A DNA stretch of 64,000 nucleotides from Fictibacillus sp. BK138 (GTDB taxonomy: Bacteria > Bacillota > Bacilli > Bacillales > Fictibacillaceae). The stretch spans positions 744,001-808,000 of the forward strand of contig NZ_SGXL01000001.1 of assembly GCF_004216955.1 (NCBI RefSeq), written 5' to 3'. The notes under the pieces were generated by a model. It had not been told where the DNA came from. It saw only the letters and a program-made list of their open reading frames with translations, and did not search any database. Position 1 is the first letter of the stretch. Each line of letters begins with the position of its first letter. This document shows positions 8,992 to 18,401 of this stretch, piece by piece. A program made the translations under genes and the position numbers.

Positions 8992-10383
8992 ATGTTTAGA
9001 ATGAATCTGCTCGATAATTATTTAAAAAAATATACAAAAATGTCTGAGAGGGAACTATCTCATACTGTTCAATCGAATATGTGGTTTACTCCAGTTCTAT
9101 ATGTTATTTTTTCTTCTCTATTAGTAAGTGTTACGCTAACGACAGATTTAAAGTACGATTTAGGAAATCAGATGCGGCCATTTTTTGCGGTAGACTATGA
9201 CCTTACAAGAAATTTGGTGGGGACACTTACAGCTGCGATCTTAACGCTGACTACCTTTACTTTTAACTTGATTCTCGTTGTTTTTACGACATTTTCGGGG
9301 CAGTTTTCACCCCGGATGCTCAAAAACTTTATTGCTAGTAAATCAACTCAGCGAGTGCTTGGCATCTTTACATCGAGTTTCATCTATATGTTATTGAGTT
9401 TTCTATTTTTGAACAAAAGAATGGCCGAGTATTATTTTGCTGTTCCTTTGCTCGCTGCGATTATCGCAGCATTCTCGATGGGAACGTTTATCTTTTTTAT
9501 TAATCATGCGGTCGCCTGGCTGCAAGTAAACCAGATGACATATGATATGAAAAACGAAGCGCTATCCATAGTGAAAAATACGTTAGAGGATGAAGTAGAT
9601 CCTTATAAGGTAAATGATCTAAGCACGGTAAACAGTGATATCTGCGAGAATAAAGGAACTACGATAACGGCAAGAAAATCTGGCTTTATTCAGTTGGTAG
9701 ATTTTATTTCTATTATAAAAGAGGCTGAAAAAGATGATATAGTCATTCAGTTGGAATATACGATCGGAAGTTACGTGTTTGCTTCAACACCATTCATAAC
9801 ATATTGGAAGAAAGGTGAAAATGAAGTAGATGAACAAAAATATTTGTCACTCATCAGTATCGGAAGAAGGCAGACGGAAGTTCAAGATATAGAGTTCAGT
9901 ATCAATAAACTAGTGGAAGTTGCAATAAGATCTCTTGGAAATTATGATCCGAAGACCGCGACTACTGCTATCTATCAACTAGGAGAAGTCCTTGCTTCCA
10001 TCTCGCGGAATTCGATATTCTCAAAGTACTTAGTGGATCACAACAATAATCTGCGTGTGGTTTTGCAAGAAAGAGACTTTAGTCATTATCTTTATAATGC
10101 TTTTGGGTATATCAGGCACTATGCGAAAGATAATGTCATCATCTGCACAGAAATCCTCAAAGTGCTGGATCTAATGGCGAAATCTCTCAATAAGCGTGAT
10201 TATAACGCGGTATGGGAATTTGGGGTGTTCACAGCAAGCGGTTTTGAAGATCTTTTTTTATTCACGTTAGATTATCAGCAATTTCACCGAGCGATGCACA
10301 ACTTGGCTGTTACAACAAAACATGAAAAAGAGTTTGAAGAGTTCTTGGAAAAAGAAAAACAAAATCGATTCAAGTCCACATAA
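8992..10383 (+). CDS. DUF2254 membrane protein
   Basis: This 463-residue protein has four predicted membrane segments in the first ~175 residues (about 31-50, 76-100, 120-138 and 148-170) and a long soluble C-terminal half. The conserved motif TFTFNLILVVFTTFSGQFSPR after segment 2 is characteristic of the DUF2254 family, whose biochemical function is not established. The start ATG follows GAGGACGG. The gene is monocistronic and converges on the kinase gene through a shared bidirectional terminator. Confidence 0.85.
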   Translation: MFRMNLLDNYLKKYTKMSERELSHTVQSNMWFTPVLYVIFSSLLVSVTLTTDLKYDLGNQMRPFFAVDYDLTRNLVGTLTAAILTLTTFTFNLILVVFTTFSGQFSPRMLKNFIASKSTQRVLGIFTSSFIYMLLSFLFLNKRMAEYYFAVPLLAAIIAAFSMGTFIFFINHAVAWLQVNQMTYDMKNEALSIVKNTLEDEVDPYKVNDLSTVNSDICENKGTTITARKSGFIQLVDFISIIKEAEKDDIVIQLEYTIGSYVFASTPFITYWKKGENEVDEQKYLSLISIGRRQTEVQDIEFSINKLVEVAIRSLGNYDPKTATTAIYQLGEVLASISRNSIFSKYLVDHNNNLRVVLQERDFSHYLYNAFGYIRHYAKDNVIICTEILKVLDLMAKSLNKRDYNAVWEFGVFTASGFEDLFLFTLDYQQFHRAMHNLAVTTKHEKEFEEFLEKEKQNRFKST

Positions 10384-10384
10384 C

Positions 10385-10413
10385 AAGGCCCGGAATAATA
10401 ATGTCCGGGCCTT
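10385..10413. terminator. Bidirectional terminator between the DUF2254 and kinase genes
   Basis: AAGGCCCGGA and TCCGGGCCTT are a perfect 10-bp stem with a 9-nt loop. T runs are modest on both sides. It touches the kinase stop codon. Confidence 0.82.
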
Positions 10414-11207
10414 CATATTTGGAGTAATGCAGTTCGGACGTCCGCAACGGAATGAAAGGGGTCGTCTAACTGCAGCATCTTGCGAAGAACAGCTTTCAAT
10501 GAATTTGAAATATTGAGTTCTTCCTCCCAGCTTCTTTCCTCCTTAGATTGAGGTTCATAGGTAGAATAGAGGAGGAACAAGGCGAAATGACCAAGTGCAA
10601 AAAGATCACTTTCAACGGTGACCGCACGCATCCGCAGTTTCTCAGGATGATCATCAGGATCTGCAGTTTCTCGATCTGATAAAAAGCAAGCAAGTCCAAA
10701 ATCGATGATGTACAGTTTTCCGTTGCGCTGAATGATATTTGGTATGCGAAGGTCACGGTGTATGATCCCATTTTCGTGAAACGTCTCAATAATATTGAGC
10801 AGCTCTAGGAAGATCGTGATGGTTTCATTTTCGCTGTACGTGTGCTGATCGCGAAAAATCAGGTCCTCAAAAGTATCTCCATTTATCCATTCCATCGTGA
10901 TAAAAAAACCTCTATCATTCTGAAATTCATCTAAAAGCTTCGGCACTTGAGGATGTTGTACAGCTTTAAGGATTTCAGACTCTCTTTTAAAAGAACGGAG
11001 TCCGCTTTCGGTTTTCGCTTTTGTGGTCCTGAGCTGTTTTAGAACGACGATAGTGTCTGTTAAATGGTCCTGCGCTAAATAAGTAATTCCGTAACTCCCC
11101 ATCCCCAGCACTTCGTTAATGCGATAACGACCTTGAAGGAGGAGAACCGGTTTAAGAGGTCGATCAAATAACGTTCTTTGAAGACCTTTCAGAATTTCAG
11201 TGATCAT
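10413..11207 (-). CDS. Hanks-type serine/threonine protein kinase, cytosolic
   Basis: This 264-residue stand-alone kinase domain has no membrane segment or PASTA repeats. The glycine loop is GMGSYGITY (about residues 35-43), the ATP lysine lies in VVLKQL and the catalytic loop reads HRDLRIPN. The metal-binding loop is IDFGLA. All essential residues are present; the only change is Arg for the usual Lys two residues after the catalytic Asp. It resembles the small soluble kinases of Bacillus such as YbdM. Only 24 nt separate it from the upstream small Lys/Ser/Tyr-rich gene, so the two are probably co-transcribed. Its own Shine-Dalgarno site is weak. Confidence 0.88.
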   Translation of the reverse strand: MITEILKGLQRTLFDRPLKPVLLLQGRYRINEVLGMGSYGITYLAQDHLTDTIVVLKQLRTTKAKTESGLRSFKRESEILKAVQHPQVPKLLDEFQNDRGFFITMEWINGDTFEDLIFRDQHTYSENETITIFLELLNIIETFHENGIIHRDLRIPNIIQRNGKLYIIDFGLACFLSDRETADPDDHPEKLRMRAVTVESDLFALGHFALFLLYSTYEPQSKEERSWEEELNISNSLKAVLRKMLQLDDPFHSVADVRTALLQI

Positions 11208-11231
11208 TAGGAAACATCATCCTAGGAATAA

Positions 11232-11417
11232 TCAGCTGCTGAAAAAGCTGCTTCTCTTTTTCTTCTTGTAATGCTTATGACCGTAGCCGCCATAATGCTT
11301 CTTCCCAAAGTCACTGCTGCTGTACTTTTTATAGCTTTTCTTGTACTTGTATCCAGAGCTGCTGTATTTGTTATAGCTTTTGTGTCCCAATAACGATTTA
11401 AGTATTTTCTTTAACAT
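11232..11417 (-). CDS. Small Lys/Ser/Tyr-rich protein, co-transcribed with the kinase
   Basis: This is a 61-residue protein of unknown function. It contains 17 Lys, 13 Ser, 9 Tyr, 6 Gly and 4 His. An amphipathic N-terminus (MLKKILKSLLG) is followed by two KYSSS repeats (residues 17-21 and 31-35) and a Lys cluster near the end. The start ATG follows an excellent Shine-Dalgarno site (AAGGAGATG). The strong ribosome site and the tight linkage to a kinase gene argue that it is real. Many phosphorylatable residues next to a kinase suggest a substrate or regulator, which is inference only. Confidence 0.75.
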   Translation of the reverse strand: MLKKILKSLLGHKSYNKYSSSGYKYKKSYKKYSSSDFGKKHYGGYGHKHYKKKKRSSFFSS

Positions 11418-11510
11418 ATCAAATCATCTCCTTAAAGATACATTGTTAATCATATTCGAACTTTGTATACCTTATCCTACTGTACGTCCAAATAGACAGA
11501 AAGTTTCGCT

Positions 11511-11546
11511 GGGAAATGGGGTCTGACCCCAAACAATTTATTTCCC
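11511..11546 (+). repeat. GGGGTC-core element, copy R1
   Basis: This 36-bp element has outer arms GGGAAAT/ATTTCCC and an inner palindrome GGGGTCTGACCCC. It matches 12849-12884 at 35 of 36 positions in the same orientation. The two copies bracket csbA and the TSUP gene. Confidence 0.85.
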
Positions 11547-11575
11547 TTAACAATTTCCTTGTTTTTGTATAGGGA

Positions 11576-11599
11576 GTTTGGTTAAATTTAGAGAGGTAT
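11576..11599 (+). promoter_or_regulatory. SigB-type promoter candidate of csbA
   Basis: GTTTGG (11576-11581) and AGGTAT (11594-11599) lie 12 bp apart, close to the SigB consensus GTTTAA/GGGTAT. The start point would be ~50 nt before the csbA ATG. B. subtilis csbA is known for SigB control. Confidence 0.55.
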
Positions 11600-11659
11600 A
11601 GATGGACGTTTACTAAAGTTGGGTTTTTGAGCGTTCAGATGAGAGGGGTCAATTGTTTC

Positions 11660-11890
11660 ATGTTGGAGTATGTTTTTGCGGCTCTGTTTCCAATATTTTT
11701 GCTGCTGTTATTTAACAGAGTGTTATTTTCAAAGTTTCTGCCATTAGGGATCACCATACTAATATTAATTTTCGGATTGGATGGCCTGCATCAGCCGCTG
11801 CCGCTCCAAATCATAGCTGGAATTTCTACAATCATAGGCTTTTTACTAGGGTTGAAAATTTATGAAAAACAAAAGAGAAAAGTAAAATAG
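11660..11890 (+). CDS. csbA: CsbA-like small membrane protein
   Basis: This 76-residue hydrophobic protein has two or three membrane segments (about residues 3-18, 22-38 and 45-66) and a basic C-terminus (KIYEKQKRKVK). Length, composition and position just before uvrB-uvrA match B. subtilis CsbA, a SigB-controlled protein of unknown function (DUF2198). The ATG at 11660 was chosen because it gives the family length; an in-frame TTG at 11627 adds 11 residues. A SigB-like promoter precedes it. Unlike in B. subtilis, a convergent transporter gene separates it from uvrB. Confidence 0.75.
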   Translation: MLEYVFAALFPIFLLLLFNRVLFSKFLPLGITILILIFGLDGLHQPLPLQIIAGISTIIGFLLGLKIYEKQKRKVK

Positions 11891-11938
11891 AAAAAGACGG
11901 CACCTTTTATGAGGTAGACGTCTTTCTTTTTGTATGCG
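11891..11938. terminator. Bidirectional terminator between csbA and the TSUP gene
   Basis: AAAGACG and CGTCTTT form the outer stem, with ACCT/AGGT inside, and A and T runs flank it. It overlaps the last codons of the minus-strand gene. Confidence 0.78.
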
Positions 11939-12782
11939 AGATCGTTTCTTTTAGGAAGAGAATGAGAAGTGTAAGTACATAGATCGTGATTACTCCCAGA
12001 CCTGCCTTATCGAAATGAACTAGCTTCAATACTACAGAAGCTAGTATCGTGATGTACAGAGCTCCTAAGTATTTTTGAATTTGTTCGTTTGAATAGATCG
12101 TTGTCAGTTTTGCTCCTAGCTGAGTCCCTACTAATGCTCCCAGGATTAAGAGGATGCCAAGTTTGTAGTCGAGCTGAATGGATGTCGCGTACGTTAAGAA
12201 ACCAGCTGTTACGATCAAGAAAACACTGACCAAACTTGTGCCTACTGCTTTTCTGGACGGAAAGTTCATCATTGAGATCAATAAAGGCACCATTACAAAT
12301 CCTCCGCCCACACCTAGAGTGGTAGAAATAAAACCTCCGGTAAATCCAATGAAGACAGCTTTCACTAAAGAAAAAGAAATTTGCTTTTCACCTGATTCAT
12401 TACTTTTGTTGTGTTTTGATTGTTTATAAAGCAGGGAAAGTGCAAAGTATGCAAGAAGCAAAATATAGAAAACTGGGATGATTGTATCGTCGTAACCCTT
12501 TTTCTCAAGCCACACAACGAGCGGATGAGCAACCTGAGTCGCCAGGACACCTACAGAGCCGATCACAGCAGCTGTTTTCCAGATAATATTCTTAAATCGC
12601 AGGTGAGCAGCCACTCCTGAAACACTCGTTCCGATCGAATACATCAAACTCGTTCCAATTGCAGACAGTGGAGGGATACCAAACAAAATAAGAACCGGCG
12701 TCAGAATAAAGCCTCCGCCAATGCCGAAGAATCCAGAGAATATACCAATGCACAACCCAAGCAATATATAGAAAAATTCCAA
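11907..12782 (-). CDS. TSUP (TauE/SafE) family transporter
   Basis: This 291-residue membrane protein has about eight membrane segments in two repeated halves. Each half begins with the glycine-rich TSUP signature (GFFGIGGGFILTPVLI near residue 18, TLGVGGGFVMVPLLI near residue 155). Family members export sulfite, sulfoacetate or other sulfur- or carbon-containing anions; the substrate here is unknown. The start is a TTG at 12782 placed 10 nt after AAAGGAG. The longer open frame to 12896 reads through repeat R2 and was rejected. The gene sits between csbA and uvrB and is flanked by two copies of the GGGGTC element. Confidence 0.85.
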   Translation of the reverse strand: MEFFYILLGLCIGIFSGFFGIGGGFILTPVLILFGIPPLSAIGTSLMYSIGTSVSGVAAHLRFKNIIWKTAAVIGSVGVLATQVAHPLVVWLEKKGYDDTIIPVFYILLLAYFALSLLYKQSKHNKSNESGEKQISFSLVKAVFIGFTGGFISTTLGVGGGFVMVPLLISMMNFPSRKAVGTSLVSVFLIVTAGFLTYATSIQLDYKLGILLILGALVGTQLGAKLTTIYSNEQIQKYLGALYITILASVVLKLVHFDKAGLGVITIYVLTLLILFLKETISHTKRKTSTS

Positions 12783-12848
12783 TTTAAAGCATCTCCTTTT
12801 GGGGACACACCTGCTACAATTTCCCCGAAACCGTTGATACAGCTGATG

Positions 12849-12884
12849 GGAAATGGGGTCAGACCCCAAACAATTTATTTCCCA
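12849..12884 (+). repeat. GGGGTC-core element, copy R2
   Basis: This 36-bp element differs from R1 (11511-11546) at a single position, the centre of the inner palindrome (A for T). Outer arms are GGGAAAT and ATTTCCC. Confidence 0.85.
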
Positions 12885-12936
12885 ACAAGCGCCCAACTAT
12901 AAGTATACCACGATGAATTCTTTCCAGAAACTTCTG

Positions 12937-12950
12937 CGAATATTTGTTCG
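12937..12950 (+). promoter_or_regulatory. LexA (SOS) box before uvrBA
   Basis: CGAATATTTGTTCG fits the B. subtilis LexA/DinR site CGAACNNNNGTTCG with one mismatch. It lies ~30 bp before the -10 box of uvrB. Confidence 0.78.
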
Positions 12951-12978
12951 TAATTATTAGGTTTTTGGATCGGTGCTG

Positions 12979-12987
12979 TGCTATAAT
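12979..12987 (+). promoter_or_regulatory. Extended -10 promoter element of uvrBA
   Basis: TGCTATAAT is a perfect extended -10. No good -35 lies 17 bp upstream, which is tolerable with a TGN extension. Confidence 0.65.
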
Positions 12988-13024
12988 TTGAGTAACCAGA
13001 AATTAGGAACGGAGGTTCGGTTTT

Positions 13025-15016
13025 GTGAGTCAAAGTCAAATGTTTGAAATCAAATCTGATTATCAGCCACAAGGAGATCAGCCCGCAGCGATCAAACATC
13101 TTGTGAACAATATTAATGCAGGAAAAAAGAGCATGACATTGCTTGGTGCGACCGGAACAGGGAAGACGTTCACCGTATCAAATGTCATCCAGGAAGTGAA
13201 TAAACCAACGCTTGTTATCGCTCATAACAAAACATTAGCTGGTCAGCTTTACAGTGAACTTAAAGAGTTCTTTCCGAACAATGCGGTTGAATATTTTGTA
13301 TCCTACTACGATTACTATCAGCCTGAAGCTTACATTGCTCATTCAGACACCTACATCGAAAAGGATGCCAGCATCAACGATGAGATCGATAAGCTTCGTC
13401 ACTCCGCAACCTCTTCTCTTTTTGAAAGAAAAGACGTTATTATTGTTGCCAGTGTTTCTTGTATCTATGGTCTAGGATCTCCAGATGAATACCGTGACAT
13501 GGTAATCTCGCTCAGAGAAGGAATGGAAAGAGACCGAGATCAGCTATTACGAGATTTAGTCGATATTCAGTACAACCGAAACGATATCAATTTCACCCGT
13601 GGTACGTTCCGTGTTCGCGGTGATGTGGTGGAAATCTTCCCGGCTTCACGTGACGAACACTGTTTGCGGGTGGAGTTTTTTGGTGATGAGATCGACCGGA
13701 TTACAGAAGTAGATGCACTTACTGGTGAAATTTTAGGTGAACGTAAACACGTTGCTATTTTCCCTGCGTCTCACTTCGTAACCCGTGAAGAAAAGATGAA
13801 GCTTGCGATCAAACGAATTGAAGCTGAACTTGAGGACAGGCTTAAGGAACTTAATGAAGCAGGGAAGCTGCTCGAAGCACAGAGGCTTGAACAGCGTACC
13901 CGCTACGATCTTGAGATGATGGCTGAAATGGGATTCTGTTCCGGAATCGAGAACTATTCTGTTCATTTAACACTTCGTCCTTTAGGATCTACTCCTTATA
14001 CCTTGCTGGACTACTTCCCAGATGACTCTTTAATCGTTATCGACGAGTCTCATGTTACACTTCCGCAGATTCGTGGAATGTTTAATGGAGACCAGGCGAG
14101 AAAAAGTGTTCTTGTTGATCATGGTTTCCGTCTGCCTTCAGCAAAAGACAACCGTCCGTTAACCTTTGAGGAATTTGAAAGATATACGAAGTTTCAGCAC
14201 ATTTATGTATCAGCGACACCAGGGCCATATGAGCTCGAACATGCACCAGAACCTGTTGAGCAGATCATTCGTCCGACAGGGTTGCTTGACCCTACATTAG
14301 AAGTACGACCTATTAAAGGACAGATTGACGATTTACTCGGTGAAATAAACGAGAGAATTGCTAAAAATGAAAGAGTACTAGTCACAACATTGACGAAGAA
14401 AATGTCTGAGGACTTAACCGATTATTTTGTAGAGCTCGGTATAAAAGTCCGTTATCTTCACTCAGAAATCAAAACTCTTGAACGGATTCAGATCATACGT
14501 GACCTTCGCCTAGGTGTGTTTGACGTCCTCGTCGGAATCAACCTTTTAAGAGAAGGACTTGATATCCCTGAAGTATCACTAGTTGCTATTTTGGATGCAG
14601 ATAAAGAAGGTTTCCTTCGTTCGGAGCGTTCGCTTATTCAGACGATCGGACGTGCTGCCCGTAACTCAAACGGGCACGTTATCATGTATGGAGATAAAAT
14701 AACGAAATCCATGCAGATTGCGATTGATGAAACCCAGCGCAGACGTCAAAAGCAGATGGAACACAATGAAAAGCACGGCATCACACCGACTACGATCAAA
14801 AAAGAAGTTCGTGATGTTATTCGTGCAACACAAGCTGCTGAAGATACAGAAACCTATACAGGTGCACAAGCTCCTAAGCAAAAGATGAGCAAGAAAGATC
14901 GCGAAGCCTTTATCGAGCGTATGGAAAAAGAGATGAAGGACGCTGCCAAGAACCTTCATTTCGAACGTGCAGCAGAGCTTCGTGACCTCATTCTTGAGTT
15001 AAAAGCGGAAGGATGA
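13025..15016 (+). CDS. uvrB: Excinuclease ABC subunit B
   Basis: UvrB is the damage-verifying helicase-like subunit of nucleotide-excision repair; it receives DNA from UvrA and recruits UvrC. Walker A is GATGTGKTF (about residues 41-49), and the beta-hairpin region [10 protein letters not shown] follows near residue 95. The helicase motif DESHVT and the C-terminal motifs [14 protein letters not shown] and QTIGRAARN are intact. The UvrC-binding UVR motif closes the protein. At 663 residues it has the family length. The GTG start follows GGAGG. A LexA box precedes it and uvrA follows at once. Confidence 0.98.
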   Translation: MSQSQMFEIKSDYQPQGDQPAAIKHLVNNINAGKKSMTLLGATGTGKTFTVSNVIQEVNKPTLVIAHNKTLAGQLYSELKEFFPNNAVEYFVSYYDYYQPEAYIAHSDTYIEKDASINDEIDKLRHSATSSLFERKDVIIVASVSCIYGLGSPDEYRDMVISLREGMERDRDQLLRDLVDIQYNRNDINFTRGTFRVRGDVVEIFPASRDEHCLRVEFFGDEIDRITEVDALTGEILGERKHVAIFPASHFVTREEKMKLAIKRIEAELEDRLKELNEAGKLLEAQRLEQRTRYDLEMMAEMGFCSGIENYSVHLTLRPLGSTPYTLLDYFPDDSLIVIDESHVTLPQIRGMFNGDQARKSVLVDHGFRLPSAKDNRPLTFEEFERYTKFQHIYVSATPGPYELEHAPEPVEQIIRPTGLLDPTLEVRPIKGQIDDLLGEINERIAKNERVLVTTLTKKMSEDLTDYFVELGIKVRYLHSEIKTLERIQIIRDLRLGVFDVLVGINLLREGLDIPEVSLVAILDADKEGFLRSERSLIQTIGRAARNSNGHVIMYGDKITKSMQIAIDETQRRRQKQMEHNEKHGITPTTIKKEVRDVIRATQAAEDTETYTGAQAPKQKMSKKDREAFIERMEKEMKDAAKNLHFERAAELRDLILELKAEG

Positions 15017-15022
15017 TTGCAG

Positions 15023-17896
15023 TTGGCAACCAATCAAAACATAATTGTTAAGGGTGCAAGAGCCCATAATCTAAAGAATATAGATATTACGATCCCGCGT
15101 GATAAGCTCGTTGTTCTAACCGGTTTATCTGGTTCGGGAAAATCTTCACTGGCATTCGATACGATCTATGCAGAAGGGCAGCGTCGTTACGTTGAATCTC
15201 TATCTGCGTATGCCCGTCAGTTCCTCGGACAGATGGACAAGCCGGATGTTGATTCTATCGAAGGTCTTTCACCGGCTATCTCGATCGACCAGAAGACCAC
15301 TAGCCGAAACCCGCGTTCAACGGTTGGAACCGTTACGGAAATCTATGATTACCTGCGTCTTTTATTCGCACGAATCGGACGTCCGGTTTGTCCCGTTCAT
15401 AACGTAGAGATCACATCTCAAACGATTGAACAAATGGTAGACCGAATTTTAGAATACCCGGAACGTACGAAGCTGCAAATTTTATCACCAGTCGTTTCTG
15501 GACGAAAAGGCGAGCATGTTAAAGCCTTAGAAGATATTAAAAAGCAAGGATATGTCCGTGTTCGTGTTGATGGAGAAATGCGCGAAGTCTCAGAGGAAAT
15601 CAAACTCGAAAAAAATAAAAAACACTCTATTGAAATCGTCATCGACCGGATCGTAGTTAAAGAGGGTATCGCGACTCGCTTAGCAGACTCTCTGGAAGCT
15701 GCCTTAAATCTTGGAGGCGGCAGTGTAGTGGTTGATGTGATGGGAGAAGAAGAACTTCTATTCTCTCAAAATCATGCATGTCCGCATTGCGGATTTTCTA
15801 TCGGTGAACTCGAACCCCGCCTGTTTTCATTCAACAGTCCGTTCGGGGCTTGTTCATCTTGTGACGGCTTAGGAGTTAAGCTTGAGGTGGATCCTGAATT
15901 GGTCATCCCGGATTGGACCCGTTCTTTGCGCGAAAATGCTATTGCACCATGGGAACCAATCAGCTCACAGTATTATCCTCAGCTCTTAGAGAGCATCTGT
16001 AACCATTTTGGTATTGATATGGATGTGCCAGTTGAAAATCTGCCAAAAGATCAGATCGATAAGATATTGAACGGAAGTAAGGAATATCTTACGTTCCGCT
16101 ATAAAAACGACTTTGGACAAGTCCGTAAAAATGAGATTCAGTTTGAAGGTGTTTTAGGAAATATTCAGCGTCGATACAGAGAGACGAGCTCTGATTATAT
16201 CCGTGAACAGATGGAAGGATACATGGCACAAAAGCCGTGCCCGACTTGTAAAGGGCATCGTCTGAAGAAAGAAGCACTGTCCGTTTTAATCAACGGAAGA
16301 CATATCGGAGAAACAACTTCCCTTTCGATTACGGAGGCTAAACAATTTTTCGACAACCTTGACCTTACAGAAAAAGAGCAAGCCATTGCTAAGTTAATTT
16401 TACGAGAAATCGTGGATCGTTCTGGTTTCCTTATTAACGTTGGACTCGATTATCTGACACTCAGCCGATCAGCTGGTACGTTGTCAGGCGGGGAAGCACA
16501 GCGTATTCGTCTTGCTACACAAGTAGGTTCACGTTTGATGGGCGTTCTTTATATTCTGGATGAGCCTTCGATCGGTCTTCACCAACGCGATAACGACAGA
16601 CTGATCCGCACATTAGAAGAAATGCGTTCACTTGGAAACACACTAATCGTAGTTGAACATGATGAAGATACGATGCTTGCGGCGGACTATATCATTGATA
16701 TCGGTCCTGGTGCGGGTGCTCATGGCGGTGTGATCACATCACAAGGGACACCGCAGGAGATTATGGAAGACCCTGAATCACTGACGGGTCAGTATCTTTC
16801 TGGTAAAAAGTTTATCCCGCTTCCGAAGAAAAGACGTAAACCGGATGGCCGTTACATTGAAGTGAAGGGCGCGACAGAAAACAACCTGAAAAATGTATCT
16901 GCTAAAATCCCTCTAGGATTGTTCACTGGCGTTACAGGTGTTTCTGGCTCTGGGAAAAGTACGCTAGTTAATGAGATTTTGCATAAAGCGCTAGCGCAAA
17001 AGCTTCACCGTGCAAAAGATAAGCCAGGTGCCCATAAAACCATTAAGGGTCTCGAGCATATCGATAAAGTTATTGATATCGATCAGTCACCGATCGGTCG
17101 TACACCACGTTCGAATCCGGCAACGTACACAGGTGTTTTTGATGATATTCGTGATGTGTTTGCATCAACGAATGAAGCAAAGGTGCGCGGATACAAGAAA
17201 GGCCGTTTCTCTTTCAACGTAAAAGGCGGACGCTGTGAAGCTTGCCGCGGAGACGGAATCATTAAAATTGAAATGCACTTTTTACCGGATGTGTATGTTC
17301 CGTGTGAAGTGTGTCATGGAAAGAGATATAACCGAGAAACGCTTGAAGTGAAATACAAAGGAAAGAACATCGCAGACATTCTTGATATGACTGTTGAGGA
17401 TTCAGTAGAGTTCTTTGCGAATATCCCTAAGATAAAACGCAAGCTGCAAACCATTCTTGATGTTGGACTTGGCTATATCAAGCTTGGTCAGTCAGCAACA
17501 ACATTATCCGGCGGGGAAGCGCAGCGTGTAAAACTGGCTTCTCAGCTGCATAAACGTTCGACAGGGAAAACGATCTACATTCTCGATGAACCTACAACAG
17601 GACTTCATGTGGATGATATTTCACGTTTGCTTGTTGTCCTTCAACGTCTCGTTGACAATGGAGATTCTGTTCTGGTCATTGAACATAACCTTGATGTCAT
17701 CAAACAGTGTGATCACCTAGTCGACTTAGGACCAGAAGGCGGGGACAAAGGTGGCATGATCGTTGGAGCAGGAACTCCTGAAGAACTTGCTGAGATTGAA
17801 GAATCCCATACCGGCCGCTATCTTGCACCGATCTTAAAACGAGATAAGAAGCGCATGACAGGTAAAATCAAAGAAAAAGAAAAGTTAGCTAAATAA
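15023..17896 (+). CDS. uvrA: Excinuclease ABC subunit A
   Basis: UvrA is the dimeric ABC-type ATPase that finds bulky DNA lesions and loads UvrB. It shows two ATPase halves, with Walker [10 protein letters not shown] (about residue 30) and GVSGSGKST (about residue 640) and two LSGGEAQR signatures. Zinc-binding cysteine clusters are visible at CPHCGF, CPTCKGH and CEACRGDG. The TTG at 15023 was chosen because it lies 9 nt after AAGGA and gives 957 residues, the B. subtilis length; a TTG at 15017 abuts the uvrB stop. The uvrB and uvrA genes are co-transcribed under the SOS box. Confidence 0.97.
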   Translation: MATNQNIIVKGARAHNLKNIDITIPRDKLVVLTGLSGSGKSSLAFDTIYAEGQRRYVESLSAYARQFLGQMDKPDVDSIEGLSPAISIDQKTTSRNPRSTVGTVTEIYDYLRLLFARIGRPVCPVHNVEITSQTIEQMVDRILEYPERTKLQILSPVVSGRKGEHVKALEDIKKQGYVRVRVDGEMREVSEEIKLEKNKKHSIEIVIDRIVVKEGIATRLADSLEAALNLGGGSVVVDVMGEEELLFSQNHACPHCGFSIGELEPRLFSFNSPFGACSSCDGLGVKLEVDPELVIPDWTRSLRENAIAPWEPISSQYYPQLLESICNHFGIDMDVPVENLPKDQIDKILNGSKEYLTFRYKNDFGQVRKNEIQFEGVLGNIQRRYRETSSDYIREQMEGYMAQKPCPTCKGHRLKKEALSVLINGRHIGETTSLSITEAKQFFDNLDLTEKEQAIAKLILREIVDRSGFLINVGLDYLTLSRSAGTLSGGEAQRIRLATQVGSRLMGVLYILDEPSIGLHQRDNDRLIRTLEEMRSLGNTLIVVEHDEDTMLAADYIIDIGPGAGAHGGVITSQGTPQEIMEDPESLTGQYLSGKKFIPLPKKRRKPDGRYIEVKGATENNLKNVSAKIPLGLFTGVTGVSGSGKSTLVNEILHKALAQKLHRAKDKPGAHKTIKGLEHIDKVIDIDQSPIGRTPRSNPATYTGVFDDIRDVFASTNEAKVRGYKKGRFSFNVKGGRCEACRGDGIIKIEMHFLPDVYVPCEVCHGKRYNRETLEVKYKGKNIADILDMTVEDSVEFFANIPKIKRKLQTILDVGLGYIKLGQSATTLSGGEAQRVKLASQLHKRSTGKTIYILDEPTTGLHVDDISRLLVVLQRLVDNGDSVLVIEHNLDVIKQCDHLVDLGPEGGDKGGMIVGAGTPEELAEIEESHTGRYLAPILKRDKKRMTGKIKEKEKLAK

Positions 17897-17905
17897 ACTT
17901 CGTAG

Positions 17906-17941
17906 AGATCAAATCATAAACAGATGATTTGGTCTTTTTTT
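17906..17941 (+). terminator. uvrBA terminator
   Basis: AGATCAAATCAT and ATGATTTGGTCT form a 12-bp stem with one wobble, followed by eight T. Confidence 0.92.
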
Positions 17942-18000
17942 CATGTAAATATTTTAAAAGTGTGTTCCTTTTTGTTCATTTTTTTTATTTCTTCCATGAC

Positions 18001-18138
18001 AAGTTGATTGGAGCCCAAGGTGCGAGACTCCTGCGGGATTAGCGGGACAGGTGAGACTCCTATGGACACTTCGCGTCGAGGAGGCTCACCGCACGTCCCG
18101 CGGAAAGCGAGCACGTGTGAGCGGAAATCAACCACTTT
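18001..18138 (+). repeat. 140-bp structured dispersed repeat, copy A
   Basis: This intergenic element has imperfect inverted ends (AAGTTGATTGGAGC and the complement of GCGGAAATCAACCACTT). Two internal stems are present, GCGGG/CCCGC and GGTGAGaCTCCT/AGGAGgCTCACC. Three more copies occur at 21005, 46277 and 60919. A and the inverted copy B bracket the yvl cluster. Confidence 0.9.
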
Positions 18139-18153
18139 CAAAAACTGTCTTAA

Positions 18154-18192
18154 CAACAAAAAACAGCGCCTCGTTAAGCAAGGCACTGTTTC
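18154..18192 (-). terminator. Terminator of the small gene at 18198-18401
   Basis: On the minus strand AACAGTGCCT and AGGCGCTGTT pair and run into TTTTTTGTTGTT. Confidence 0.85.
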
Positions 18193-18197
18193 TTTAA

Positions 18198-18401
18198 TTA
18201 CTTGTATTTCTTCTCACTGGACGAAGAATCTTTCGTCCTCTTCTTATCTTTTTCTTCACGTTTTTCTTGTTTAAGATCCTCCATCGGAATAGGATCTACA
18301 TTTTTTTCGCTTTCAAATTTATCGAATAGGCTTTCTTTATCTGTGTCGTATTGTTCAGGATTGTCCATTTTTCCTTTTTGTTTTTTCTTCTCTTCAGACA
18401 T
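18198..18401 (-). CDS. Small charged protein of unknown function
   Basis: This 67-residue, very hydrophilic protein is dominated by Lys, Glu, Asp and Ser (about two thirds of residues). It has no membrane segment, and the Lys/Ser-rich C-terminus (SSSSEKKYK) looks disordered. Its start ATG follows a good Shine-Dalgarno site (CAGGAGTGATG on the minus strand), and a clear terminator follows it, so it appears to be a real single-gene unit. I do not recognise the family. Confidence 0.65.
   Translation of the reverse strand: MSEEKKKQKGKMDNPEQYDTDKESLFDKFESEKNVDPIPMEDLKQEKREEKDKKRTKDSSSSEKKYK

Noticed and set aside
12783-12896. N-terminal extension of the TSUP transporter
   Set aside because: The extra residues are translated from repeat R2 and are Cys/Arg-rich; the TTG at 12782 has a proper ribosome site.
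18001-18138. Insertion sequence or CRISPR array
   Set aside because: No transposase frame and no regularly spaced direct repeats; the copies are single, folded and far apart.
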